NCBI RefSeq assembly: GCF_018130545.1
Contig: NZ_JAFCKF010000007.1
Location: 372,001-436,000 of the forward strand
Direction of reading: 5' to 3'
Length of the DNA stretch: 64,000 nt
From: Bradyrhizobium tropiciagri
GTDB lineage: Bacteria; Pseudomonadota; Alphaproteobacteria; Rhizobiales; Xanthobacteraceae
The notes beneath the pieces were generated by a model. That model searched no databases. It saw only the letters and a list, made by a program, of their open reading frames with translations, and had not been told where the DNA came from. How positions within the stretch are numbered: the stretch's first letter is position 1; every line of letters begins with the position of its first letter. Both the position numbers and the translations under genes were made by a program. Shown here one piece after another: positions 24,887 to 33,279 of this stretch.

Positions 24887-26439
24887 CAATTCACCGACCT
24901 CGTGTAATCGCGCCACTTTTCCTCGCGCAGGGCGGACTTCATGATCTTACCCGAGCCGGTCAGCGGCAGCGGCTCGCACCTGATTTCGACCGAACGCGGG
25001 CACTTGTAGCCGGCAATCAGTGTGCGGCAATGCGCAATCACGGTTTCCGCGTCTAGCGCGACCCCGTCTTTTGGCACGACGATCGCATGGACGGCCTCGC
25101 CCCATTGAGGATCGGGCACGGCAATGACCGCGCATTCCCTGACGTGCTCGTGCTGGAAGATCGCATTCTCGACCTCGCCGGAATAGACGTTTTCTCCGCC
25201 CGAGACGATCATGTCCTTAATGCGATCGACGATGTAGACGAAGCCGTCCTCGTCCATCCAGGCGCCGTCTCCTGTGTGCAACCATCCATTGCGAAGGACG
25301 CGGGCAGACTCTTCGGGCTTGCGCCAGTAGCCTAGCATGACGCCGGCGCCGCGGATCGCGATTTCTCCGACCGTCCCGCGCGGTACTTCGTTGCCTGCGT
25401 CGTCGACGACGCGGATCTCGACGCCGGGCGCCGCACGGCCTGCCGATTTCCGCTTGGCCGCCAGGGGACCATCGAGCGCGTGATACTCCCAGGGCAGGAT
25501 GGTCGCCAAGGCCGCACTTTCGGTCATGCCATAGCCCTGGTGAAAGCGCCAACCCGGTAGAACCTGCATCAGCTTGACCAGAAGGGCATCCGGCATCGGC
25601 GAGGCGCCATATTCGCAATCCTTGACGCTCGAAAGGTCATGTCGACCGAACGAAGGATGGTTGAGCAGCATGTTGAGCATCGTGGGCACGAACAGGCAGT
25701 AGTCCACGCGGTGCTCGGCAATGGCCCTCATCGCAAGCTCCGGCTCAAATTTGGGAATGACGACATGGGTCCCTCCGAGCAGCGTCAAGGCGACCATCGG
25801 CGAGGCGCCCGCAAGATGGAACAGCCCGGCCGAATGAAGATAGCGGGTGTTCTCCTTGAATCGGAGCGCGTAGATCCAGATCAGCGATTCATAGATGATG
25901 TTAGAATGCGACAGCATGACTCCCTTGGGGAAGCCTGTCGTCCCGCCAGTGTAGAAAATTCCGGCGAGGTCATTGCCGGCGCCCGATGCGTCCTCCATCG
26001 GATCTTCGGCTGTGAGCTCATCGTAGCCCAGCATGCCCTTTGGCGGGCGTCCCTCATCCATGAAGATGACGGCGGCAAGCGACCTTGACTCTCGCAACGC
26101 CATCGCAGTCTCCGCAAAAGCGGAATCGACCAGGAGAATTCTCGGCTCGGAGTCGTTGAGTGCATAGGCGTTTTCGGCGACGGCCCAGCGCGTATTCAGC
26201 GGCACCGCGACCGCTCCCGCCCACGCGACGGCGTAAAGAGCCTCGATATAAAGATCGCTATTGAACGCCAGGATGGCGATGCGATCGCCGGGCTCGATCC
26301 CTAGCCGGCGAAAGCCGGCCGCTGCGCCTGCGACCCGGCGGAGGATCTCCTTCCAGGTCCGTGACCTGCCGGCGCAGATGGTGCCGACACTGTCTCTACG
26401 TAACTGTGCCGCCGACGTCAGGGCCTGAGTAAGCTTCAT
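24886..26439 (-). CDS. AMP-dependent acyl-CoA ligase
   Basis: The 517-residue ANL-superfamily enzyme has the phosphate loop FYTGGTTGFPKGVML, GYGMTESAALATIL, the ribose-binding LHTGDGAWMDEDGFVYIVD followed by RIKDMIVSGGENVYS, and the C-terminal GSGKIMKSALRE with the adenylation lysine. It activates a carboxylic acid to its CoA ester with ATP. The start has GGAGGAATC before it. It is the first gene of the kinase operon and is divergent from the binding-protein gene at 26699, with a palindrome between them. Confidence 0.94.
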   Translation of the reverse strand: MKLTQALTSAAQLRRDSVGTICAGRSRTWKEILRRVAGAAAGFRRLGIEPGDRIAILAFNSDLYIEALYAVAWAGAVAVPLNTRWAVAENAYALNDSEPRILLVDSAFAETAMALRESRSLAAVIFMDEGRPPKGMLGYDELTAEDPMEDASGAGNDLAGIFYTGGTTGFPKGVMLSHSNIIYESLIWIYALRFKENTRYLHSAGLFHLAGASPMVALTLLGGTHVVIPKFEPELAMRAIAEHRVDYCLFVPTMLNMLLNHPSFGRHDLSSVKDCEYGASPMPDALLVKLMQVLPGWRFHQGYGMTESAALATILPWEYHALDGPLAAKRKSAGRAAPGVEIRVVDDAGNEVPRGTVGEIAIRGAGVMLGYWRKPEESARVLRNGWLHTGDGAWMDEDGFVYIVDRIKDMIVSGGENVYSGEVENAIFQHEHVRECAVIAVPDPQWGEAVHAIVVPKDGVALDAETVIAHCRTLIAGYKCPRSVEIRCEPLPLTGSGKIMKSALREEKWRDYTRSVN

Positions 26440-26580
26440 GATTCCTCCGTCATGGCGACATTGCTCGCCTTTTTTTTGCGCGCTTTTCGAACGGCCTGCG
26501 CGGTCGAGACCGCATCACGGAATGGTCCCGGAGCGCAATTGCGTACTTCCCTCCCCGCACACTTCCGAGAAAAAGGTTGA

Positions 26581-26600
26581 TAATCCGTCCGGACGGACTA
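26581..26600. promoter_or_regulatory. Palindromic operator TAATCCGTCCGGACGGACTA
   Basis: A 20-bp inverted repeat with one mismatched pair stands between the divergent ligase (26439) and binding-protein (26699) genes, at 142-161 bp and 99-118 bp. Its minus-strand form begins TAGTCCG and ends CGGATTA, like the elements at 20593 and 4075. It is a good candidate for a regulator site controlling both directions. Confidence 0.6.
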
Positions 26601-26698
26601 TTATTGCACGAAGGCTGCGGCAGGTAAAGCGTCGAGAGAACGCAGGCCGCGCGCCGTCAGATGGTCGCCGAATGTGACAACATGGGATGGAGGAAACG

Positions 26699-27922
26699 AT
26701 GCGAAGGACGATCCTTACGTTGGCGGCGTGGGCTCTCTTTCTCTGCTGGAGCCTTGGCACGGCAACCGCGCAGAAGGCCTACGGGCCCGGTGTCAGTGAC
26801 AACGAGATCAAGCTTGGCGCCAACGCGCCCTACAGCGGCCCGGCATCGATCTACGCGAGCTTCCCGCGGACCATGCTCGCCTACTTCGCGATGTTGAATG
26901 AGAAGGGCGGGATCAAGGGGCGGCAGATCAACTACGTGACCCGCGACGACGCCTACAGCCCTCCGAAGACGGTCGAAGTGACCAGATCGCTGGTCGAGAA
27001 CGACCAGGTCTTGGCGATCATGGCGCCATTCGGCACGCCCACCAATGCGGCGATCCAAAAATATCTCAATTCGAAGGGTGTTCCCCAGCTCCTCGTGCAG
27101 AGCGGCGGCACACGGTGGAACGACCCGAAGCAATTCCCCTGGACGACGCCCTACTCACCTACCTACGTCAACGAGTCCCGCATCATCGCGCGCTACATCC
27201 TGCAGGCTAGGCCGGAGGCCAAGGTCGGCATCCTCATGCAGGCCGATGACATCGGCAAGGACTTCCTGCTCGGGTTGAAGCAGGGGCTTGGCGCCATGGC
27301 CAACAAGATGATCGTGAAGGAGGAATCCTATCAATCGACTGAGCCGACGATCGACTCCCAGATTGTGAACCTGAAGGCGTCCGGCGCCGACACGGTTCTG
27401 ATCGCGGCCCAGAACAAGTTCGCCTCGATGGCGATTCGCAAGATCTACGAGCTGGGGTGGAAGCCGCAGATCTTCGTCGGCTCGACGGCCAATTCGATCA
27501 GCGGCGTGCTGACCCCGGCCGGGCTCGAAGCCTCCACTGGCGTCCTCACCACCACATCCTACAAGACCCCGAACGATCCGACCTGGGCCAACGACAAGGG
27601 AATGATGGACTATCTCGCCTTCGCGGCGAAGCATCTGCCGGGAATGGATCCCAACGACGTGATTGCTGTGACGGCCTACACGACCGCGCAATTGGGTGCG
27701 ATCATCCTCGAGCGCTGCGGCGACGATCTCTCGCGCGAGAACGTGCTGAAGCAGGCCACTAACTTGAAGGGGATCGAGCTGCCGATGCTGTTGCCGGGAA
27801 TTTCGATCCAGACGACGCCCGATGATTATGCGGCGATCACGGAACGCAAGTTCGCGCGTTTCGATGGCAAGACCTGGGTACTGTTCGGCGACATTCTTGG
27901 CGCGGGACCGGGCAAGGACTGA
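26699..27922 (+). CDS. Periplasmic substrate-binding protein, Liv/branched-chain amino-acid type (orphan)
   Basis: The 407-residue protein has a Sec signal peptide (MRRTILTLAAWALFLCWSLG, cleavage near ATAQ-K) and a type I periplasmic binding fold: GVSDNEIKLGANAPYSG, KGGIKGRQINYVTRDDAYSP, APFGTPTNAAIQKYL. ATG 26699 follows GGAGG and is preferred over ATG 26687. It would bind a pathway substrate in the periplasm. No permease or ATPase gene is adjacent, so it must use a transporter encoded elsewhere, possibly the Liv set at 53753-57116 (inference). Confidence 0.93.
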   Translation: MRRTILTLAAWALFLCWSLGTATAQKAYGPGVSDNEIKLGANAPYSGPASIYASFPRTMLAYFAMLNEKGGIKGRQINYVTRDDAYSPPKTVEVTRSLVENDQVLAIMAPFGTPTNAAIQKYLNSKGVPQLLVQSGGTRWNDPKQFPWTTPYSPTYVNESRIIARYILQARPEAKVGILMQADDIGKDFLLGLKQGLGAMANKMIVKEESYQSTEPTIDSQIVNLKASGADTVLIAAQNKFASMAIRKIYELGWKPQIFVGSTANSISGVLTPAGLEASTGVLTTTSYKTPNDPTWANDKGMMDYLAFAAKHLPGMDPNDVIAVTAYTTAQLGAIILERCGDDLSRENVLKQATNLKGIELPMLLPGISIQTTPDDYAAITERKFARFDGKTWVLFGDILGAGPGKD

Positions 27923-27971
27923 ACGCAGGCGGTCAATCCTCCACGTCGACTGCGAAGCAAGGACAAGAGCA

Positions 27972-29087
27972 ATGCTGACAGCCCAGGACGACCTCATCGG
28001 CCACCAGACGCCGGCAACGTTCGCCACATCCGGCGCGGGCGACGTGCGCTTCACCGAACGCTACTGGTACACCGCACATCCGATTGACGGCAGCGAACTC
28101 CTGGTCGACATCGGGCTCGGCTATTATCCTAACCGTCATGTGATGGACGGTTTCGCTGGCGTGACCATCGGCCGCAAGCAGCACAATTTTCGCACCTCGC
28201 GCCGCCTCGGCACGCACCCTCTGGAGACGTCGGTCGGAGGGCTGAAGATCGAGATCATCGAGGGGATGAACCTGCATCGGCTCACGCTCGCCGACAATCC
28301 TTCGGGAATAAGCTTCTCGCTCGAGTTCAGGGCAAGCTTCCCGCCGGCCCAGGAGAAGCAGAATTATCGCGAACGCGAGGGCACCGTCGAGGAGGACCTG
28401 GCCCGGGTGTCGCAGTTCGGCCGCTGGCGCGGTTGGATCGCGGCCGACGGCAAGCGCTTCGAGGTGACGCCGGAGACCTGGTGGGGGCAGCGCGACCGCT
28501 CTTGGGGCCTGCGTTCGGAGATGCGCACCGACGAGACGCGGCCGCCGGTCGCAACGCACCGAAACTTCTTCTGGACCTGGTCGATGTTTCAGTTCGAGCG
28601 ATCGGCGCTGTCGGTATTCGTGAAGGAGCGAGCGCCTGGCAAGCCGCATTATCTCTCGGGTGCGGAATTTCGGCGCGAGGCCGATGGGTCGATATCGCAT
28701 CGTGAAGTGACAACTTTCGAACACAGCATCGAATGGAGCGACGACCAACTCGGCCAGACCATCACCTCCGCCGATTTCACCTTCAACTTCGACCGCGGCG
28801 AGCCGCGCTATGTCCGGATGGTCGGCCTGCCGCCCCGCTTCTATCTCAAAGCCGGCATGTATGGCGGGCTAAAGGGATGGACGCATGGCGATGATCGCGG
28901 CGAGCAACACGCCGCGTACGATGTGTGGGACTTGGACGATGCCGCAACGCGCGCGACTGCCCGCACCTTGTCAGATCATGTCGTCAGACTCGAGAGCGGT
29001 AGCGAGATCGGCTTCGGCATCAGCGAGTACGGCGTTGCCGTGGGCTATCCGCGCTATCAGGCGCCCCAGAAATTCCCGGCACTGTGA
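27972..29087 (+). CDS. DUF7064/CrtC-like uncharacterised protein
   Basis: This 371-residue protein has no signal peptide and is rich in aromatic and charged beta-strands: FTERYWYTAHPIDGSELLVD, GRKQHNFRTSRRL, TWWGQRDRSWGLR, FFWTWSMFQFE. The two-part beta-rich pattern is like the lipocalin-type DUF7064/DUF7065 family distantly related to hydroxyneurosporene synthase (CrtC), often found near steroid and terpenoid catabolism genes. The family assignment is from memory and tentative; the catalytic role is unknown. It lies 49 bases after the binding protein and 121 bases before the thioesterase, probably in one operon. Confidence 0.75.
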   Translation: MLTAQDDLIGHQTPATFATSGAGDVRFTERYWYTAHPIDGSELLVDIGLGYYPNRHVMDGFAGVTIGRKQHNFRTSRRLGTHPLETSVGGLKIEIIEGMNLHRLTLADNPSGISFSLEFRASFPPAQEKQNYREREGTVEEDLARVSQFGRWRGWIAADGKRFEVTPETWWGQRDRSWGLRSEMRTDETRPPVATHRNFFWTWSMFQFERSALSVFVKERAPGKPHYLSGAEFRREADGSISHREVTTFEHSIEWSDDQLGQTITSADFTFNFDRGEPRYVRMVGLPPRFYLKAGMYGGLKGWTHGDDRGEQHAAYDVWDLDDAATRATARTLSDHVVRLESGSEIGFGISEYGVAVGYPRYQAPQKFPAL

Positions 29088-29208
29088 GCAGGCACTGCCA
29101 CCGCGCATTGCATTGAGGCAGTACTTCTCCCGAGCGAGACTTGGCAAGGACGGCTCGGCCGGCCTTGCCATCTTTTTTGGTCCCGGCCACAGGGATGGAA
29201 GGATCGCG

Positions 29209-30093
29209 ATGAACGAAGAAGCCTGCGAGGATTGGGATAATGAGAGTATCGAGGCCTTGGTTTCGCTCGAAACGATCGGCCCGCATCGCTACCGAAGCCG
29301 CTTCGGCGATGGAAATCTGAACGGGCGCTCCTACGGTGGCCAAATCCTGGGACAGGCCATGATGGCCGCCACCTTGAGTGCTCCGGATGACCGGCCTGCA
29401 TCTTTGCTGCAACTCCTGTTCCTGCGCGGATCCGATCCGGGCCAGCGAATCGAGTTCGAAGTTGGCGTGCTCCAGGATGGTAAGCGGTTCTCCTCCCGTC
29501 ATGTTGTCGGCGTGCAAGGCGACGGCCGCGTTGTGCTGGATGCTCACGCAACGTTCTGCGCCCCGCAGCCGGGGCCGCAACACGCGGTCTCATCCCCGGC
29601 ATTGGCGGAAGACCCCGCGAGCCTGCCGGAATTGACGACGATTCCCGATGTCCTTATGCGACAGTTGCGACCGCTCGGCGCCTACTCTCGCGATGTGAAG
29701 CCCTGCATGGATTTTCGCATTCCGGATATCGAGCGACAGCTTTCTGCCGCGACCGCGCAATCACGCCTCAGGTTTTGGCTAAAAGGGCGGCAACCACTCG
29801 CTGCCGGCTCGCGAGCGCAACCGGCCGTCTTTGCGTATCTCTCGGATTGGTGGCTGAATTTCAGTAGCGTCGGCGGCCACCTTCGCGATCTGCAATCGGT
29901 GGACCCGCTCTATCTTTCGAGTCTCAATCACTGCATCTGGTTTCATCGCGCTTTCTCGCCGGATGGCTGGATGCATTTCGAAACCGAGAGCCCTTGCGCC
30001 GAGGGAGGTCGCGGACTTTCGATTGCTCGCATTCACGACAGAAACGGATCGATGCTCGCAACATCGATCCAGGAGACCCTCATGGTACGCTAG
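29209..30093 (+). CDS. tesB: Acyl-CoA thioesterase II
   Basis: The 294-residue protein has two hotdog domains. The N-terminal one has RSRFGDGNLNGRSYGGQILG, QLLFLRGSDPGQRIEFEV and FSSRHVVGVQGD; the C-terminal one has FAYLSDWWLNFSSVGGH (catalytic Asp region), SLNHCIWFHRAF and GGRGLSIARIHDRNGSMLAT. It hydrolyses acyl-CoA to free acid and CoA, relieving CoA sequestration during catabolism of poorly metabolised acids. ATG 29209 follows GGAAGGA. An intrinsic terminator lies about 200 bp downstream, ending the plus-strand operon. Confidence 0.93.
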   Translation: MNEEACEDWDNESIEALVSLETIGPHRYRSRFGDGNLNGRSYGGQILGQAMMAATLSAPDDRPASLLQLLFLRGSDPGQRIEFEVGVLQDGKRFSSRHVVGVQGDGRVVLDAHATFCAPQPGPQHAVSSPALAEDPASLPELTTIPDVLMRQLRPLGAYSRDVKPCMDFRIPDIERQLSAATAQSRLRFWLKGRQPLAAGSRAQPAVFAYLSDWWLNFSSVGGHLRDLQSVDPLYLSSLNHCIWFHRAFSPDGWMHFETESPCAEGGRGLSIARIHDRNGSMLATSIQETLMVR

Positions 30094-30291
30094 CCGATTC
30101 GGTCCTGAAACCGCCGCGTCCAATGCCGGCGCTGCGCGCCGCAAATCGGGTGTATCCATTGCTTAGCGTGGCGCAGCCGGCAGGGCATTCCGGTCGTCCT
30201 GATGAATTAGATCGACGATCTCCGACTGATTGCGAGTAGATCGGCCCCACCAAACAGTGCGCAGTTGGCCGGAGATCCTGCTGAATAAAAC

Positions 30292-30319
30292 AAAACCCCG
30301 CCGGTGGCGGCTGGGTTTT
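30292..30319. terminator. Rho-independent terminator after the thioesterase gene
   Basis: AAAACCCCGCC, a three-base loop, then GGCGGCTGGGTTTT forms a strong stem with a U tract on the plus strand and an A-rich flank that could serve the minus strand. It follows tesB (ending 30093) and closes that operon. Confidence 0.7.
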
Positions 30320-30354
30320 CCTTGTCGATTACCAGCCAGAGCCACAATTGTGGA

Positions 30355-30534
30355 TCATGCGGAAAGCCGGCTCAGGAGCTCTTTCAGGCGGTCGACGGTG
30401 TAGGGTTCGGTGTGACCGCGCAGGAGCTTGGTAAGCTCCCTTAGCGGCATCTCCATAATCCAGTCGGCCCTGGCTTGGGTCAGGCCGAGTTTTTCGATCG
30501 CCTCGTCGATCTCGATTACGACCTTCGCTTTCAC
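30355..30534 (-). pseudogene. XRE/HigA2-like HTH protein fragment, copy A
   Basis: The last 59 codons of an open frame encode VKAKVVIEIDEAIEKLGLTQ and, downstream, a degenerate HTH (WIMEMPLRELTKLLRG) ending RLKELLSRLSA. This matches HTH_37-type XRE proteins of toxin-antitoxin modules (usual form LTQAEAARIMGMPQPKLSxLLRG). The N-terminal part has no recognisable start and merges with unrelated sequence, and no toxin gene is adjacent, so it looks like a remnant. A closely similar copy lies at 47366-47618. Confidence 0.65.
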
Positions 30535-30722
30535 CGAGATCGGGCCGTTCGCAATGCGAATTGCTGCCACAGCTCGGGACGAGGTGCCCGCAGTGGAATG
30601 GGTCGGCGGCTCCGGTTGGGCCGGCGGCCCGCAGCCAAGTGCATAGTCCCAGACCATCCATCGGCGGATGGTCGGGCAGCGGTCGATCGAATTCACCACT
30701 TGCGCGCCCCAAACCCGGTCCT

Positions 30723-30800
30723 TCAGGGCCGGATCGAGGCGCGGCCCTGGTTCTCGATGTACTGACGTACGATGGCGATCGGAACGCCACCGTTCCACGA
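30723..30800 (-). pseudogene. IS200-like TnpA C-terminal fragment
   Basis: The minus strand encodes SWNGGVPIAIVRQYIENQG and a few more residues before a stop. This is the C-terminal end of IS200/IS605 Y1 transposases, whose usual form is SYFAASxGGAPIxIVRxYIENQ. Nothing of the HUH or tyrosine region remains. In the 30094-30912 gap this fragment, the HTH remnant and the terminator are the only identifiable items. Confidence 0.65.
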
Positions 30801-30912
30801 GGCATATTCGATATTTATGTATAGATTTTGGACGCATCAGCCGAATATCCGGCGGATGTACCCACGCGGGGGACCGCTCGACAAACAAGGCCGCAGCATC
30901 TTCTCACATCGG

Positions 30913-32829
30913 CTACGCACAAAGATACCTTTCGCGTGCTGGAGAAATCAGCTGTGAAAAGGCGGCCTCCCGCATCGGCTTCCCATAAAGATATCCCTGC
31001 ACAAACCAACACTCGTTGGCCTCCAAAATCTCGCTCTGCTGCATCGTCTCGACCCCCTCCGCGACGAGCTTGAGGTCGAGCGCCTTTGCGATACCAATTA
31101 TCGCTTCGACCAGTTTCGTTTTTCTGAGATCTTCGCCAAGTTCACGAACAAAGGACTGATCAAGCTTTAACACGTCGATCGGAAAGTTACTCAGATAACT
31201 AAGCGCAGAGTATCCGGTGCCGAAGTCGTCTACGGCGATCGATACTCCTATTTTCTTCAGAGCATCAAGGGTCGCCTTTACGCCGCGCTTATCTTCCAGA
31301 AGAACGCTTTCAGTAATTTCGAGGCACAACCACTGAGGCTTACAGCCCGATACGGCTAACGCTCTAGCAACAACAGGCACTAGATCATCATGAATGATCT
31401 GACGTGCCGAGACATTCACTGATACGACAAATGCCTCCTCCCGGGCGCGGTTCCAATTGACCGCCGCACGGCAAGCGGACTCAATGACCCAACGGCCAAT
31501 ATCGAGAATGATGCCGGACTCTTCCGCGACCGAGATAAATCTATCAGGTGTAAGGAAGCCCAATTCAGCATGATTCCACCGCAGCAGTGCTTCTGCGCCG
31601 ATAACCAGCCCCGGGGGCAGCAGAACTTGCGGCTGATAGTAAAGTTCAAATTCGTCTCGTTGCAGCGCCTTTTTCAGCGTAGCCTCAATCATCGTACGTT
31701 TAATGGTGCGTGCCATCAGCTCGGCATCATAGAGCTGATACTTGTTGCGCCCCGTGTTCTTTGCCCGGTACATAGCATCGTCTGCATTTTTGAGAATTTC
31801 GTGCGGGTCCGGGCTATCCTCTGGGTAACACGCAATTCCGATGCTTGCTGAAACGTTGATTTCGCGGCCCATCGAAACGACAGGTTGGGTTAGTTTGCGC
31901 AAAATCACATCGGCGACCTCCGCGACTTCGTCCTTTCCTGGCGCGCCGTAGAATAGCATCGCGAATTCATCTCCGCCCAAACGGGCAGTCATATCCCCAT
32001 GACGTTCGCAAGAACGAAGTCGACGCGCCACCTCCATCAACAGCTCGTCGCCCGCCGCGTGTCCAAACGCATCATTGATCTCTTTAAAATGGTCGAGATC
32101 AAGCGTCAGAACTCCAAATGGGCGGCTGGCTTTGCGCTCAGTTTCAGCGCTGATGGCCTCAACGAAGCACCGCCTGTTGCAAAGACCAGTCATGGAGTCC
32201 GTCAGTGCAGCTTTCTCCAAGCACACGCGGTCGTGCCAACTTCTCCAATAAGCGCCAGAGAATGCGGATGCCGCGAACACACACATGGTCGCCGCCGGGA
32301 CAAGCAACACCACGTATTGCTCAACAGGGAGATGCGGTGACAGCCCTCCCACGTGCAGGGCCAACGGAAACAGAACGATTCCTGCGGTCAATGACAGATT
32401 TGCGGGAAGAGAACACCCGCGCGTCATAAGAAATGGCATGAACAGAAAGTACAGGAAACCCGCTAGCCCGTAGGTCATTCCGTCGTCTAGCCGATTTAGT
32501 ATTTCAAGGAATCCCCATTCCCATCCGGCAAACGTAATTGCTGCGCATAAACCAGCAAGGCGGTGATCCCAATTGAGAATCAATGCAATAAGGTAGGGCG
32601 TAGCTATCGGCAAAATTGCCAAGCGAAGCCAGATCGTGGCTGTAGCGCCAAGGGGGTCGTGCGCATAGTCCCACATCCAAAGCGAGGCGCCGGCAATCGC
32701 AGTTATCGCGGTCATTAGAACGCTGATGGCGCGATGGTCTACGTATTGCTGCCGGCGAAAGCTGATAGGTGATCGAAGTAGTTGCCACACGGTCTGGTTC
32801 ACACCGCTTGCTAGCTTCGGCATCGACAT
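30913..32829 (-). CDS. Membrane-bound diguanylate cyclase/phosphodiesterase (GGDEF-EAL)
   Basis: The 638-residue protein has about six N-terminal transmembrane helices (MASE-like sensor, roughly residues 25-200). A GGDEF domain follows with the intact active site ARLGGDEFAML, then an EAL domain with GAEALLRW and DDFGTGYSALSYL. Both catalytic sites look complete, so it may make and break cyclic di-GMP. ATG 32829 is preferred; a TTG at 32853 would add eight residues. It is monocistronic and flanked by IS remnants, suggesting it arrived with, or was isolated by, insertions. Confidence 0.92.
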   Translation of the reverse strand: MSMPKLASGVNQTVWQLLRSPISFRRQQYVDHRAISVLMTAITAIAGASLWMWDYAHDPLGATATIWLRLAILPIATPYLIALILNWDHRLAGLCAAITFAGWEWGFLEILNRLDDGMTYGLAGFLYFLFMPFLMTRGCSLPANLSLTAGIVLFPLALHVGGLSPHLPVEQYVVLLVPAATMCVFAASAFSGAYWRSWHDRVCLEKAALTDSMTGLCNRRCFVEAISAETERKASRPFGVLTLDLDHFKEINDAFGHAAGDELLMEVARRLRSCERHGDMTARLGGDEFAMLFYGAPGKDEVAEVADVILRKLTQPVVSMGREINVSASIGIACYPEDSPDPHEILKNADDAMYRAKNTGRNKYQLYDAELMARTIKRTMIEATLKKALQRDEFELYYQPQVLLPPGLVIGAEALLRWNHAELGFLTPDRFISVAEESGIILDIGRWVIESACRAAVNWNRAREEAFVVSVNVSARQIIHDDLVPVVARALAVSGCKPQWLCLEITESVLLEDKRGVKATLDALKKIGVSIAVDDFGTGYSALSYLSNFPIDVLKLDQSFVRELGEDLRKTKLVEAIIGIAKALDLKLVAEGVETMQQSEILEANECWFVQGYLYGKPMREAAFSQLISPARERYLCA

Positions 32830-33105
32830 GTTACTGAACTCATACTCGGTCAAACTTGGTATCCGCCGCCTACGTGGCGGGCATGCGCCATCTCCGCCAA
32901 ATTAGAATTCAACCAGTTTATCTTGGGTTTCGTGCGTTTCGCATTGCTGCCGCCGCGCCAACAAATTTTGATCAGATTTGTCTGTAATACGACAAGACAA
33001 CTGAGCAAGAATTGCTCTTCATCTGGTTCCGGGACCTGGCACTGCAGCGGCGCATTCGGCGGGCAGACCGCGCCGGCGGACGTCGGTTTTCCGAGCATTG
33101 ACCGA

Positions 33106-33140
33106 ACTACTCTCGGCCCTTCAGGGCCGAGAGTAGTCAC
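33106..33140 (+). repeat. IS605-type right-end hairpin, copy 2 (15-bp perfect stem)
   Basis: ACTACTCTCGGCCCT (33106-33120) and AGGGCCGAGAGTAGT (33123-33137) form a perfect 15-bp stem with a two-base loop, followed by CAC. The right arm is the same sequence as the end of the tnpB remnant at 1142-1165. No tnpB frame is recognised upstream in 32854-33105, so this is a solo end or a deleted, non-autonomous element. Nothing else is seen in 32854-33279. Confidence 0.7.
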
Positions 33141-33279
33141 CGCGCAGTGATCCGGACGAGCCAATGCTCGCTAACGCTGGATAAGACGAGGGGCGCAAGA
33201 TATTCGCCGGCCCCGTTCAGCCGCGTCGGCGAGTCCCAGACGAGCCCATCGACTGCGTTACTACACGATCCACGGAATC

